Source of the DNA: Trachelipus rathkii
Taxonomy: Eukaryota; Arthropoda; Malacostraca; Isopoda; Trachelipodidae
NCBI GenBank assembly: GCA_015478945.1
Contig: JABUQX010100471.1
Span: 1 to 48,396 of the forward strand
DNA: 48,396 nt
Direction of reading: 5' to 3'
The position numbers were made by a program, and so were the translations under genes. Below, piece after piece: positions 1-11,700 of the stretch; positions within the stretch are counted from its first letter, which is position 1, and each line of letters begins with the position of its first letter. The notes under the pieces were generated by a model. The model saw nothing but the letters and a program-made list of their open reading frames with translations, had not been told where the DNA came from and did no database searches.

Positions 1-604
1 AATAAATGTAAATGAAAAAAAAAAAATTAAAAAGTAAAATATTAGTGAAATTAATAGATTTGGAAAAATAGGCCAGTATAAGCCTAGGCTATGCACGCAC
101 GTAAATGCGTTCAGCAATAGAATAAAAAGACTATAGTTTTTAGTGCATTCATAAATAATAAAGCAAAAAAAAATAAAAAATTAAAAAATATAAGTGAAAA
201 ACATAAAAATAAAGAAAAAATTTTAAATTAAAACCAGGCCTAGTCCTAGTTTAAGAGCCCTAGCCTATTGAACTATCTGTCCTCTCTTAGGGCCTTTATA
301 AGTAAGCTACAGCTATTATTATGGCAAGCCTATTTTTATAAGTAAATGGTTTTAATAATTTTTTTTTTCTTTCTTAACAATTTTACAAAATTAGCCTACT
401 TGGGTAATAGGGTAGTTGAAGTGAGTCAAGAGCTTTTACTACAAAATAACTAATAAAACAGTGAAATAAAAATTTTATGTGAATGTACAATTAAGGCAGT
501 GTTATAAAAAAAATCTGGAATTTCTATACATCATGTAGATGTTGAAATAAATGATAATGATGGACAAAATGAAAATCTAAATAGGAACGACAGTCACAGC
601 TCTA
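1..604. other. AT-rich stretch, no gene seen
   Basis: The stretch has many short A and T runs and no credible reading frame. Words such as 'cctaggct' and 'aggcctag' resemble the dispersed filler seen in decapod genomes, which is an impression and not proof. The Ty3-type coding relic begins abruptly near 605, so this may be unrelated flanking DNA. Confidence 0.5.
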
Positions 605-1960
605 ATAACTCATCTAATAACTGATGCTAGTCAGACAACCTTGGCAGGTGTAGCAGTTTCTACGAGAAATGAAAAAACAGTTCCACTGGGATTTTACAGT
701 TATCAATTGAATCCTACTGAAATTGGTTACAGTATATATAGCAAGGAACTCCTTGCCTTGGTTAAAACAATTAAAAAATTTCCCACATAGTAGAAGCAAG
801 GAAGGTAGATGTGTTTTGTGACAATCTTTCAGTCACACAGTCCCTTAAAAAAAGAGACTGATGCTAATCACTTACTAGCAAGGGAGCAGCGATACCTAAC
901 TTTCTTGTCTGAGTATGATTTCATTGTACATCATATTAAATCCGAAGAAAATATTCTTGCAGATTTCCTGAGTAGAAATCCAGCTCAGAGAACAACTGAA
1001 TGGCCATCAAATTTGCCCACTCCTTCCACTTCTGTGGAAAAAGTAGAAATAGATTCAGCAAAGCTTCTCTTCAATTGCAGATAGATACCTGAAGCAGAGT
1101 TCATTCCAGAGTATCTGTGATAAGTCTTGGTGTCACCCAGATTTTCTACCCAAGCAGAATTCTTCAACAGAGGATGACAATTATGCACTTGCCTCAATTT
1201 TCAATATTTCCGCCAATGAAGTATTTAAGCTTTTTTAGTGTAAGATTGACTACAAAGAACTGCAAGCAGCACAAGAAACTGATGTACGACTTCAGAAATA
1301 TTTAAATAACCAAGAAAATACAGGTCTTAAGCTTACAAAAAGACTATTATTATCGGAATTACTTGGTCTCCCTAGTCGTTGATGAATCTATTCCACTTTC
1401 ACCATGTGTCTTTGTTCCAGAATCCTTTATTCTTCCTGTTATATCTTATTCTCCCACTCTTTAGGGCATTTTGGTGTTAAGGAAACTGGCATCCCTTAGA
1501 AAGCGCTTTGTATGGAAAAATATGCCAAAGTATGTAAAGCAATTTGTACAAAGTTGTGATGCATGTCAGATATCTTAATCTTTTCGCAATAAGGCCCTCC
1601 ATATGATCTTTATAGGCGTATCGGCCAAATTTCGTAGTTTCCATATTGACATTCTCAAATGCTCATGCATAAAGCTATATAGTACCTTTTTAACACTGGA
1701 TTGATAGGTTTCCCGTCTCTCTTGCTTTCCCTTTGCCACAACATAGAAACCTCTAACGCATAGTGGAGGTAATTAAAACTAGATAATTTCTACCATAGCT
1801 GGAGTGGTGGGACTTGTTTCGATAGAGGAACGCGTTTGACGTCGGACTTATTCAAGAGTGTGTGTGAGGAGTTAGGATCCCGGCATAACTTTACCTCTGC
1901 CTATATCCCACAAAGCAATGGCCTCATCGAAAACTCCCATAGAACATATTAGGGGTCAAA
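605..1960 (+). pseudogene. Ty3-type pol relic: RNase H and integrase
   Basis: Translating the plus strand in shifting frames gives an RNase H start (LITDAS, 608-625), then YSIYSKELLALV near 730, then the RNase H end (REQRYLTFLSEYDFIVHHI, with ILADFLSRNP, about 880-985). A degraded integrase zinc-binding region follows near 1465-1575 (GHFGVK, then C-x2-C in CDACQ), and an integrase core piece near 1820-1950 (DRGTRLTSDLF, YIPQSNGLIEN). This order is that of Ty3/gypsy pol. The reverse transcriptase is missing upstream, and the sequence breaks off just after the catalytic Glu region, so both ends are truncated. Several frameshifts and stops show it is dead. It differs in sequence from the elements at 14-41 kb. 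Confidence 0.85.
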
Positions 1961-2479
1961 GTTGTCAATTTTTCGAAAAATGACTTTTTGTCTACCCTGT
2001 AAAAAAAATTTGGTATAACTTGAAATAACTTTTAACTTAAACTATGGTTAAGTATGTATTAACTGAAAAAGTTTAACACTATAAAATAATTTTCTTCCCA
2101 AAACAAGAGCCGAAACATGACATTTTGTTTGATTTTAAAAAAAAATTTTGACACCAAATTTTTCATGAAAAAAGATTTTTAGGAAAATTTTTCATAGTAG
2201 CAAAATTGTTCATTACAATGTCCTTAATAAAAGCATATATGAAAATTGGGCATACGATTTACCAGTGCTGAGATATAGAAGGAAATAGTAACCTCCAAAA
2301 ATGCCAAAATTCGATGTATCCCACCATATATTTTGGGCCACCCTGTTGTCAAAAAAAATTTTCAACAAAAAAGGAGTGTGTTTTTGAACTGTCCATGGAT
2401 AACATTAACAGCATGCAAAATATAATTTTTTTCTGAAGGGTCGAGCAATACCTAACTACCACTTATTTCGCACTGACCC
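1961..2479. other. AT-rich spacer, no gene seen
   Basis: The stretch is rich in T- and A-runs and has no coding signal. It starts exactly where the Ty3-type pol relic ends, so it may be part of another degraded repeat. I recognise nothing specific in it. Confidence 0.4.
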
Positions 2480-2508
2480 ATGTCATATATATATATATAT
2501 ATATACGG

Positions 2509-2562
<54 letters not shown>

Positions 2563-2622
2563 TATTATATATATATATATATATTATATATATATATATA
2601 TATATAAATATATCATATATAT
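2480..2622. repeat. (TA)n microsatellite
   Basis: About 140 bp of nearly pure TA dinucleotides with small interruptions. It abuts the left end of the hAT element at 2623. Any reading frame through it is an artefact of the repeat. Confidence 0.95.
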
Positions 2623-3109
2623 TAGGATGTACCGTAGTATCGGTATCGGTAGTATTGGCCATTTTTTATGGTATCGGTATGGTATCGGTATCGGTTAGAA
2701 TGGCCGATACTTAGCCGATACTTGTTTATTTTGGGGGAAAATTATGAGAAACTTTTAGGATTCAATCATAAATCTAGTTCGAAATAGATAGCTAGTCCAA
2801 GTTTGTTTTTTTTTTCTCGATTTCTTTTTAACTTAAGAATTTTAGCGTTTCTCCAACTTGTTCTTTAGCGTAAAATTTACCTATTTGGACAGCCATTATT
2901 ATAAGATTTATCTACTTTTTTAGTTGATCAATAGTATTTTTTTTTTTTGCACGCAATTTCGTGAGAGCGTGTGAGTGCGTGAGTGTTTTTAAATTTCTGG
3001 ATTTTATTCATGTTTTAGATATTTGCTGTAAATAGGGTTTTATCGTTTTAAAATTGTATTATCTTATAGTACGAATAAATTTTACTCATTTCTCCTTTGG
3101 TTGTTGTCT

Positions 3110-6083
3110 ATTTTTTTTTTTTTTTTTTTTTTTTGTGATTGCGTGTAGCGTGTATGAAGGCAGATTTGCAACAGGCGTGCTTTCTTTTGACTTTAATAAC
3201 ATCACCGGCTTGCACTCAAACTCTGCATCCATGGAATACTACCTCTCTAACTCTAAACCTAATTTTTATGCTCTTTGTCTGAGACCCAGATGGCTCGAAT
3301 TCATCTTCAACTCGTTTATTATATCCACTATTTATTTTATATATTTCCGTTGAAGGGTGGGTATGTGCCAATGTAAATCTAACACATTCCTATAAACACG
3401 TTTCGAGAATCTTCGAATCTCTAACTTTGATGTTGTGGCTTAAAATTTTTCTTCCTTCTACTACAATATTCTTATGCCTTCTGCTACTGTTTTCCTAACA
3501 GAACAGATTTTCATGCCTTTTTTGATTACTTACTACTTCTCACGAAGACTGTATATCTCTTCTCATCCAATACTGAGGTCCCTCTATTTAAGGGATTTCA
3601 ATGTACACAAACTGAATTGTTGGGTTCTCTCTCGTATGATTAGTGGGGAGGAAGCCGAATCATGCAGTATTCTCAACGATCTGGAAGCAATGATTATATA
3701 ACCTACACAATTCCGGATCGCCCAACCGATTAATTGAACACACTTGACCGTATTGTTTCACAACTAGTTCCTCTCTCTATAAATACACCACCTTCGCTCC
3801 TATCGGTAAATCTGACCATGACACCTTATATCACTTAGTTTTAATACTTTCTCTCCACATCTCCACCTCCTGCCCTATGCGGTTTTTCTGGCACTTTGAT
3901 CGGGCGATTGGGGGGCCTTGCGTTTCTTCTACGCTAACTAAAATTGAAGTGACTGCTTTGACTCTAGACGCTTCAGATTCTGCCGATAATGGGAACTTAA
4001 TTGTTAATGGGATGAGCAGGTTCATTCCTCTTGGACTAAATCTTTTTCTGCTCAAAATCCATGGTTCGATCATGCTTGTTCCCTGGCCATTCAGGCTAGA
4101 GACATGCTTATCGGGTGTGGGAAAATTCTTGTTCTCCTATCACTCTTGCTAATTTCTATTCAGCTAGAAATCGTTGCAGGGATCCTCTTCGACGAGCAAG
4201 CGTACTTTCAATTAACGAAAATGCGCTGACCTCCTTGGCTCTTCCTACTGATAAATCTCTCTGGCCTCTTGCAAAAACATTTCTAACAACTTCTGTAAAT
4301 CATCCTTTCCCTCTCTTATTCGCTCTGATGATTCTGTTGTTAATATTCCAACTGAAAAGGCCTCATCTCTTGGCTCCTATTTTTTCCTCTAATTCAACCC
4401 TGGACGATTCTGGTATTCCTCTTCCTCCCCTCCTCTCGTTGTCTATGCCTTAAACTGTAATTTCATTTGATCTGGTGCATGAGCTCCTGAAAACTCTATG
4501 AACGTTAGGAAGGCGGGTGGCCCGGATGGCGTTCCTCTCCGAGTTTGAGGAAGTGTGCTTCCTTTGCTGACCCGGCCCTCGTTCACTATATTCTCTATGC
4601 CTCATACTAGTTTTCCCTCAGTGTTGGAAGCGCGCATATGTCGCAACCATTCGAAAATGATGCTTGCTTTGATCCTTTAACTATCCGCCCTATAGTCTCA
4701 CTTGTATTTTTCTACGTCTTGAAACCTTCTCAACTCTCACTTCTCAGATCATCTGGAATCTCTTTCCTTCTTTCTGATTACCAGTACGGCTTTCGGTGCT
4801 CGAGATCTACTGGCGCTATAACTTTCCTATTTAACAGATTTTGGATTTTCCGCCCTTTGGAACTACGGGAAGACTTGTGAGGGTGGTCCTTGACATATCC
4901 AAAAGCATTTGGACCGGGTATGGCACGCGTCACTGCTCTACAAGCTTCCCCTCCTTTGGGGTTTCCTTACTTCTCTTTGCTTACTTATGTCTAGCTTTCT
5001 TTCAAATCGCTCAATGCCGGCTGGTTTGTTGATGGGGCGACTTCTTCTTTTTCTGTCATAGTGGTGTTCCTCAGGGTTATGTTTTATCTCCTACTTTTTC
5101 TGTTTTCATCAATGATCTTCTCACCTGCCACATCTACTTTATCCACTCACTATGTCGATGACTTGACTTCATTCTTCAACCATCTAAAATTCTGCTCCTC
5201 TTTTACTTCTAGAATTGCCTCTCGTCTTATCTTTCCCGATTCTATTCTCGCTGACTGGATAGAAATTTCAGGGTTGGTCGTCTCAAGCTTGTGAAATTTA
5301 ACTCTTTAAACTCAACTTCTACAATTTCCCTTTCTAAAGACACTTACTTTTCTATCTCTTTCACGGTTCTCTCGTCTCTCCTGTTGAAATATAAACATTG
5401 GCCTTAAATAAACAAAAAAATGTTTAAAACCTCAATCAAGTGGTCGCTAGGGTGGGCCTCAAAGAAACTAGGGAGTTATGTTTAGAGTGCGAGACTTTTT
5501 CCTCTTCCCAGTTTCTCCACCTATACAAGGGTCTCATCCGCCCTTGTAATGGAGTATTGCTCTCATGTCTGGGGGGCGGGGGCCCTGGTTTCACCGGCTT
5601 TTGGATAGGGTTCGAGTCAAGGCAAAAAGACTTATAAACGTTCCTGTACTTTCTAGTTCACTTGACCCTTTAAATTTGGCGGCGCGAATGTTGGTGCTTT
5701 ATCCCTTTTCTATAGGTACTCTAGAGCAAGTGCTAGAGGGAACTATCCACTCGCGTACCACCACCTTCACGACGCCCTCGTGCACAAGGGGTGCTGTGTC
5801 GGCACATGAGTTTTGTGTTTGATGTTAGTACTCCAGACTGGTTCGCTGAGGTGCTTCTTTCTATCCCTGCACCTCTGTTTCTTTTTTTGGTGGGAAAAAT
5901 CTCCCCTTCATCCCAATCCTGTGTTTCCTACTAAATGTAATTTCCTCACTTTAAAGCCTGAGTCTGTGCTCATCTGCTAATTTGCGTTAGATGGATTTTG
6001 AGGCGAGTTCAACACCCACTCCTTGAATAGGGTTCTGCCGTCGGCGGTGACACCTGTAAAAAATAAATAAATAAATTAAAGGT
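3110..6083 (+). mobile_element. Degenerate non-LTR retrotransposon (LINE), plus strand
   Basis: Broken frames carry the two LINE enzymes in order. An apurinic-type endonuclease lies at about 3190-3720 (NITGLHSNSASMEYYLSNSK, later RDFNVHK matching the family's GDFNxH block). The reverse transcriptase lies at about 4500-5300: KAGGPDGVP near 4510, VVLDISK near 4885 (domain A), a GVPQG-type block near 5065, and YVDD near 5150. Conserved C-terminal text near 5700-5830 ends in the 3' tail AAATAAATAAATAAAT (6060-6075), as expected for target-primed insertion. Many stops and frameshifts make it inactive. It sits inside the hAT at 2623-7265 and is therefore younger. The clade is uncertain; a Jockey/CR1-like group is a guess. 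Confidence 0.82.
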
Positions 6084-6224
6084 TCTAATAAGTAACTTAA
6101 GCTAGCTGAAACCCACAATAATGTCACCCGACGTGAACACTTCTAGAATGATTCCTAGCTAACCGAGGAGCTTGCTCGACTTGACAAAAAAAAAAAGAAA
6201 AAAAAAGAGCCCATAAAAGGGGAA

Positions 6225-6715
6225 GCCGCTTATCTGCAACCCCTGGCACCAGCACTGATAGTGACGAGGTGGCTTTTCAGCAAATTAAACCTACTGAAGA
6301 TGAGGATTTGGATATTTTTAGACTTTGAATAAGTTCATGGCCGACAATTGCATTGACATCTTCTATCTCACCTTCAAGGAATCAACACCAGGGAACTCAT
6401 CGTAAAACTGAAGAGACAGTCTCAAGGAGCAAAGATAATTCAAATTTGCCATCTGTGAAAGAGGAGATGAGGCTCGACGAAAACATGAGATGCTGCCTAC
6501 AGAAGAGCATCCTTTCATGCGGTGGGCATGAAAATGGGCCAAGGTTTTCAATATTATCAGTGCTTGCAGCAAATAATTATCAGCACCTCTCCCATCAGTC
6601 GAGAGAGAGCGTATTTATTGTGTAGGTTAGGTGAGAATGTAAACCCCCAAAAAGGAACAGTCCTCTCGCCAGATACTAGTGAAAGCTTATGTTTTTGCAT
6701 CACAATGTGAATTTT
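6225..6715 (+). pseudogene. hAT transposase C-terminal dimerisation relic
   Basis: Mixed plus-strand frames give an acidic stretch (EDEDLDIF, about 6298-6322). They then give HPFMRWAWKWAKVF (about 6508-6550), matching the hAT 'PLxWW...fP' block. Next come SAPLPSVERAYLL and GENVNPQKGTVLSPD (about 6575-6690), matching the 'P.tS...ER.FS..G..v...R..L.pe' dimerisation signature of hAT transposases. A stop and at least one frameshift interrupt it, and the DDE core is not visible, probably lost or displaced by the LINE upstream. It lies inside the GTATCG-ended element and identifies that element's family. Confidence 0.72.
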
Positions 6716-7265
6716 TGAATTTGAGTTTGAATGATATCTATCTAAGCAGTATTTTATTATTTTAATGTTTTAGTAATAGTGTTAAAGCATTTAAACTTTT
6801 CGGCTAATTAATTAAGCTTATCTAGGGTAATTTTTTTTTCTTTATATTTGTAGCTATTAAAGATTGTTCTGGTAAATTGTAATCATGTTACAACATAAAA
6901 GCTAGTAGCTAAAATTTGTTAATACTTACGGAAAATGGAATATGGAATATTTTTTAAATAAGCCAAACATAAAAAAGTTATTGAATATTATATTTGCAAT
7001 TATTATTCCTTAAAGGTACTATTTTAATTTACTAAATAAATACAATGACTTGGGCACAACCCAAATATGAAATATAAATGATTAAGGTATTGTTTGTACA
7101 GAATGCAATCTTCGAGTTGCCTAGCAGTGCACAAATGTTCTATCTTATTACTGTGTAATTTATTATATTTAATTAAAGTATGGCGGTATCGGTATCGGTA
7201 TCGCACTAAAAAAATAGAGTATCGGTATCGGTATCCGCCTCTTTTCTGGTTATCGGTACTCTCTA

Positions 7266-7335
7266 ATATATATACTATATATAGTATATAATATATTATT
7301 ATATATATATTATTATATTATATTATTTATTATAT

Positions 7336-7399
<64 letters not shown>

Positions 7400-7432
7400 G
7401 GTATATATATATATCATATATCATATCTTTTC
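7266..7432. repeat. (TA)n microsatellite
   Basis: Nearly pure TA/TTA repeats directly following the right end of the hAT element. Together with the array before 2623, this suggests the hAT landed inside one TA array. Confidence 0.95.
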
Positions 7433-7559
7433 TTCTTTATCTAAGAAAAACATTTTCTCCCCAAGACGTGGGATAAGGTGCGTAACATGCATCAGAAAAG
7501 AAAAATAGTAGAAGAATATGACAAAAGTCGAAAGAAAGCCAGCCTTACCGCCACCCTGT
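7433..7559. other. Short spacer before LINE 3' end
   Basis: No coding signal is seen. It lies between the TA array and the C-terminal coding end of the minus-strand LINE and may be that LINE's 3' untranslated region. Confidence 0.35.
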
Positions 7560-7632
7560 ACCATTAATAGTAAGAACTCGTCGCAATTCAGAAAATCCAC
7601 CTAGAGCTTCATGGGACCACGACGGACCCTCA

Positions 7633-8671
7633 CTATGGGTAAATCGTCAATGTAAGGCTCATCCTTGGCCAGGTGGGCACAACCATATCCCCCTTACAAA
7701 ATCCCGCATTCACTCCTATTATGCCCTTTATTCTCGCCTCGCCAAACTCACATTTCCTCTCCTTCAGATATTCATTTACTGACTCAATCACTTTTTCTTT
7801 GTCTCCCCAGCCAGTCGGTTCCCAACACACTCAGCACTATACATCCGCTTAACCACCGACTATCATTCATCTTTCCACAAACCAGCTCAACATCCTTTCA
7901 TTTATTCCCCTCATTCACCCCTTTCTTCACAACCACACAGCTCTCTAATACATTCATTCCTCATTTTATGCTACTGATTAAAAATACACGCCCCCTAAGA
8001 TTGGTCCATTGAACACATTGAACTTCAGATATATACTTCTTATTCCACACATAGTCTCCACTTACTATATCATAACAAGGCACAACATACCTCATGTCAG
8101 ACCCTAGCGCACTTAAAACTTAGTCCCCTTTAATTCCCACGAGTTTAATTGCACCAGCCACCTTTCCTGCCATTCACAACTTCCTACTACACTCTGCATC
8201 ATCCGTTCAATTCTCATCCAACATATATCCTAAATATTTAAACTCAGACACTTGTTCAGATGCTCACCATCTACATAACTTCACACTGAGGACTTCTTCA
8301 ATCACAACCATAACCTTACTCTTATCTACGTTTACTTTCAAAGCCCTCCTTTTACACACCCTGAAAAATTTCTCTACCAATCCTCTCAAACTCTCTTAAG
8401 ATTCACCACACAAAACCAAATCATCCGTATATAATAGGTAGGGCACCCTCCACTTATCTTCATTCTCCATCATTCAAAAACCATTTCCTGCCATACACCC
8501 CCCCCCTTCTAGTTCTTTCATAACCCCATCCATATACAAATTGAATAACCAAAGAGACATAGCACAACCCTGCCTCACTCCGCTGTTAATATTAAACCAA
8601 TCACCTTTGACACCATTTATTTTTACACACGCCTCACTATCGTCATACATACTTTTGATTCCTTTCAGAAG
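7633..8671 (-). pseudogene. LINE reverse transcriptase, C-terminal half (minus strand)
   Basis: This is the downstream part of the LINE RT. Visible motifs, in minus-strand order, are VRQGCAMS with a following WLFNLYMDGVMKE (about 8490-8590), the metal-binding box YTDD (near 8430), and a conserved C-terminus with GVNAGFCKGDMVVPTWPRM (about 7650-7710). Frames shift several times between these blocks. The VRQGC.MSP wording is typical of LINE RTs in many invertebrates. The gene is not functional. Confidence 0.75.
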
Positions 8672-8678
8672 CCTACCA

Positions 8679-10476
8679 CAGGGTTCACACTGAAATTTTG
8701 AATTTGATTTCCCTGACTTTCCCTGACATTCCCTGACCAAATCCGCAAATTTTCCTGACCAGCGTGTTCGTTACTTTTGGCGTATAAAATATCTATTAAT
8801 CATTATTGCAGCCTATTTACTCAGTTCATACATTAAATTATTGAACATTTACTTTAGAAACTGTTCATCATCATGGATGAATTTAAAAAAAATATTTTAT
8901 TTTTTTTAGTAATCCAGCCTATACCTTTATATTATTTACACACTCCTTTTTTTTTTTTTTTTTTTCCAAAAGTAAACAGTTTTATTTATACAAAAAGGAA
9001 ATAAATTAAAAGCTTACATTAATGGACTAGGTGAATAACGTCCACTGTGATCACAAAAGTTCTAAATGGGGATATTTAGGTTAACTCCACTAAAATTGCT
9101 TAATTTATAGAAAACCCTCCTTCCACTGTCGCATTTCCATGCGAAAATATCAGTCCTAATTTAATATTTGCCACATTCCACATAACATTGATTCACAGGT
9201 ACTAATAGAAAAAAAAACTCATCAAATCTCTTGAAAGGACAATCACCATCCAAAAATATTTTGAATTTTAATTCAAGGGTAGAATGGGCTTCAACTGCAA
9301 GGTAGAGTGTATTGTGCTTTTGCTTCCGAGAAATAGGGAGCAAGTCCATGTTATCACATATTTACATTTCTCAGCCCCATTTTAGAAATTTGAAGCGCTA
9401 CCGCAACTATCGGAAACCATAATTTAAATTGTTCCTTATATCTGCACACGAGTTTAAAGACATTTTATCATCCACCCCCTTTAATGCCCATAGTATTTCA
9501 GATCCTGGGTAACTCATCTTTAATGCGAAAAAGATGAAGCTGATTGATAAACTGATTTTGGTTGGTTATAATAGAACACTCAGGGTCATTTAACAATCGT
9601 TGAGTATGATTAGAAGTTGATGGAATTGCATAATTTTCAGTGCACACACTTCACCATTAATATTTGTATTATTAGAAGCACATAACGAAAAAGTTTTCTT
9701 CAATGATGGTTGGTCTGCGAGTTTTGATTAAATTCAAATGAGTTTCCCCTCTGGAATGTGAAACTTCGGCTTGGCGTCCCATGTTAGATAGATCAAAGTT
9801 CTTTTTCCATACTTTACAGTATGCCTTGGAACTATCAGGTCCTTTACCCAACCACCTGAAATAAACTGTGGGTTCAGTTGACGTCCAAACCAATGGTCGT
9901 TAAAGTTAGTTTTTTTGTTTGAAGTCATTTTATAATATAATAAATTACCTTCAACCTGCACAAAAATCCAAAATTACTTCGTCAAACCTCAAAAAAAAAA
10001 AACTCAAAAAGTAATAATCCCTAAAAAGAAAAAGATATAAAGAGATTAATCATAAGCCATACAGTTAAAACCAATCATACAACGCAATCAACCTTCAATA
10101 AAGGATGAACTTAAAACAACCTCCTACGAACAGAAAAGGAAGAATAGTAGGTAATAGTGAACTAAAAATAGAAAGAAATAGGATGGAAGTAGATTTATGG
10201 AATGTCATTCCTCGCCCATCCTTTTCATTCATTATTAAATACATCTCTTATTCCACAATTATACAGTAAGGAAAAAAATTATATCAAAAATATGTCACTT
10301 GGTCCATTAATCATTGTTCATATAGTTTGAAATTTTAAAATTTCCCTGAGTTTTTGGAATTTCCCTGAACTTTCAGCAAATATCTTAGAATGTTTCCCCT
10401 GACTTTTCCCTGACAAATTTTTTTTTTTTTCCTGTTTCCTTGACATTCCCTGACTTTCCAGAAAGTGTGAACCCTG
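8679..10476 (-). mobile_element. hAT-type element with CAGGGTTCACACT ends and TTCCCTGAC arrays
   Basis: The left end CAGGGTTCACACT (8679-8691) is the inverted copy of the right end AGTGTGAACCCTG (10464-10476). The flanking octamers gcctacca (8671-8678) and taccacca (10477-10484) agree at 5 of 8 positions, a decayed 8-bp target duplication at best. Inside each end are repeated TTCCCTGAC words (8710-8740 and 10340-10460). A minus-strand relic of a hAT-type zinc-finger N-terminus lies at 9660-9930. The element is 1798 bp, too short for a full transposase, so it is a deletion derivative. It interrupts the minus-strand LINE, whose RT resumes on the other side. Confidence 0.8.
9660..9930 (-). pseudogene. 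hAT transposase N-terminal zinc-finger relic
   Basis: The minus strand begins MTSNKKTNFNDHWF (from 9928) and continues, after one frameshift near 9850, with SSKAYCKVWKKNFDLSNMGR and VSHSRGETH. This resembles the N-terminal BED-like zinc finger of a group of hAT transposases (C-x2-C ... DLSNMGxxA...SHxxGxxH). The second Cys of the finger is replaced by Trp. The frame then runs out, with no recognisable catalytic domain in 8760-9650. Its orientation sets the strand of the host element. Confidence 0.65.
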
Positions 10477-11700
10477 TACCACCAACACCATATATCATAA
10501 CACTACCATAGAGCTTCCTTTACCCTATCATAACACCTGTCTGAACATCCATAAAACCTCAATACAATTTATCTCTTCTCCCTCATTTTTCTCAATTCAT
10601 TTGTTTCAATGTAAAGATTTGATCCACACATCCTCTACCACTCCAAAACGCACCTTCTTCACCAATCAGTCCTTCAGTCACTCGACGCACTCTTTCGACA
10701 AAATACCAGCATTATCTTCCCTACAACAACCTACCACACTCAATAAACTCATTCCCTTATAATTTCTACAGTTCTCTTGCCTCCCTTACTCTATATAAGG
10801 GTACTATTAATGCTCGATCAATCCTCGGAACTATACCTCCATAAACGCTTTATTACACACTTCCAAATCCAATCAATCCCCATCTCGCCTCCGTTTTTGA
10901 TCATTTCACCAGTAATTTCATCTATACCTGCAGATTCACTATTCTTCAACTTTCACACTCTACCAATTACCTCCTCCTTGCTAATAACCTCATCACCAAA
11001 ATACCTATTCCTTCTTGACCATCAACCCACACACATTCACTATCACCACTTCCTTACTGCCATATTATTCAGATTTTCGAAGTGTTGCTTTCACACTCCC
11101 CTCACATCCTTTCATCAGTTTACAAAAGCACTATCCCTATTCATTATTCTAAGCAGTTCCCCTTATCTCATTCTTAACCTTATCGCCAAACCAGAAGAGA
11201 GCTTCCTATTCCCTTTGTGAGTCCCCATTCATCTCCTTCCAAAACTGTTCATTTCCTCTTCTTTTCTCCTTGTATGCACCCTTAAGTATTTCTTTTTTTC
11301 TCCTTATATAATTCCGAGCATCTTTCTTTTGAAACTTCATCATTTGCTTTTAGTACAATCAACCACGCTTTTTTTTTAACTTTTAACCGCTTGCATCCTC
11401 TTCATTCCACTATTCATTGTTAACATTCTTACTTCCTATTTAGCACATCCACATTTTCTCTTTCACTTCTAACAAAGGTTCCTTCTTTGCTCCTCAAATT
11501 TGTTCAGTTTTCAACTTGTTCACATTCAACTGATATACTTGCCGAGCATTCTTACATACTTATCCTATACTGTTCCACTTACTTCTGTCACTCTCATTTT
11601 TACCCCTCCTTCCGTATCACCTTACTCTCCATCCAAGCCCCATAACTTAATTTTAGCATAGAACAACATAATGGACTCCTAACGCGCCTCCGGGAAGAAC

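Larger units (their letters stand above)
2623..7265 (+). mobile_element. hAT-type DNA transposon with GTATCG-rich ends
   Basis: The left end reads TAGGATGTACCG (2623-2634). The right end, reversed, reads TAGAGAGTACCG (7254-7265), giving a short imperfect terminal inverted repeat. Just inside both ends are clustered copies of TATCGG/GTATCG (2636-2725 and 7183-7255), a subterminal repeat layout common in hAT elements. The flanks on both sides are ATATATAT, which fits an 8-bp target duplication inside a (TA)n array but cannot be proven there. A hAT dimerisation-domain relic at 6225-6715 supports the family. The element is split by a LINE at about 3110-6083. The rest of the interior (2726-3110, 6716-7180) is AT-rich and non-coding. 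Confidence 0.75.
7560..11700 (-). mobile_element. Degenerate LINE on minus strand, split by a hAT insertion
   Basis: Reading right to left on the minus strand, 10480-10800 gives a broken RT N-terminal part recalling the 'RGIS LL' block and the 'RV..VTE.LI..E' and GRGCVDQIF-type blocks of LINE RTs. The reading resumes at 8671 with KSMYDDSEACVKINGVKGDW and GVRQGCAMS-WLFNLYMDG (about 8490-8660), and then the catalytic YTDDLVLCG near 8410-8440. C-terminal text ending in TWPRMSLTLTIYP lies at 7633-7830. The two halves are separated exactly by the hAT-type element 8679-10476. Frameshifts and stops are frequent. The upstream part (10.8-11.7 kb) is antisense to long chance frames and is only tentatively included. 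Confidence 0.78.

Noticed and set aside
2480..2698. Open frame rich in Tyr/Ile
   Set aside because: It is a translation of the (TA)n array and the GTATCG repeats, not a gene. The same applies to 44538-44774.
4115..4453. 112-codon frame inside the plus-strand LINE
   Set aside because: It overlaps the region between endonuclease and RT in a wrong frame; no motif.
7665..8012. 115-codon plus-strand open frame
   Set aside because: Antisense shadow of the LINE C-terminal region; composition only.
10777..11220. 147-codon plus-strand open frame
   Set aside because: It lies antisense to the minus-strand LINE, has no motif, and is rich in Ser, Leu, Ile and Phe as expected for a shadow frame.
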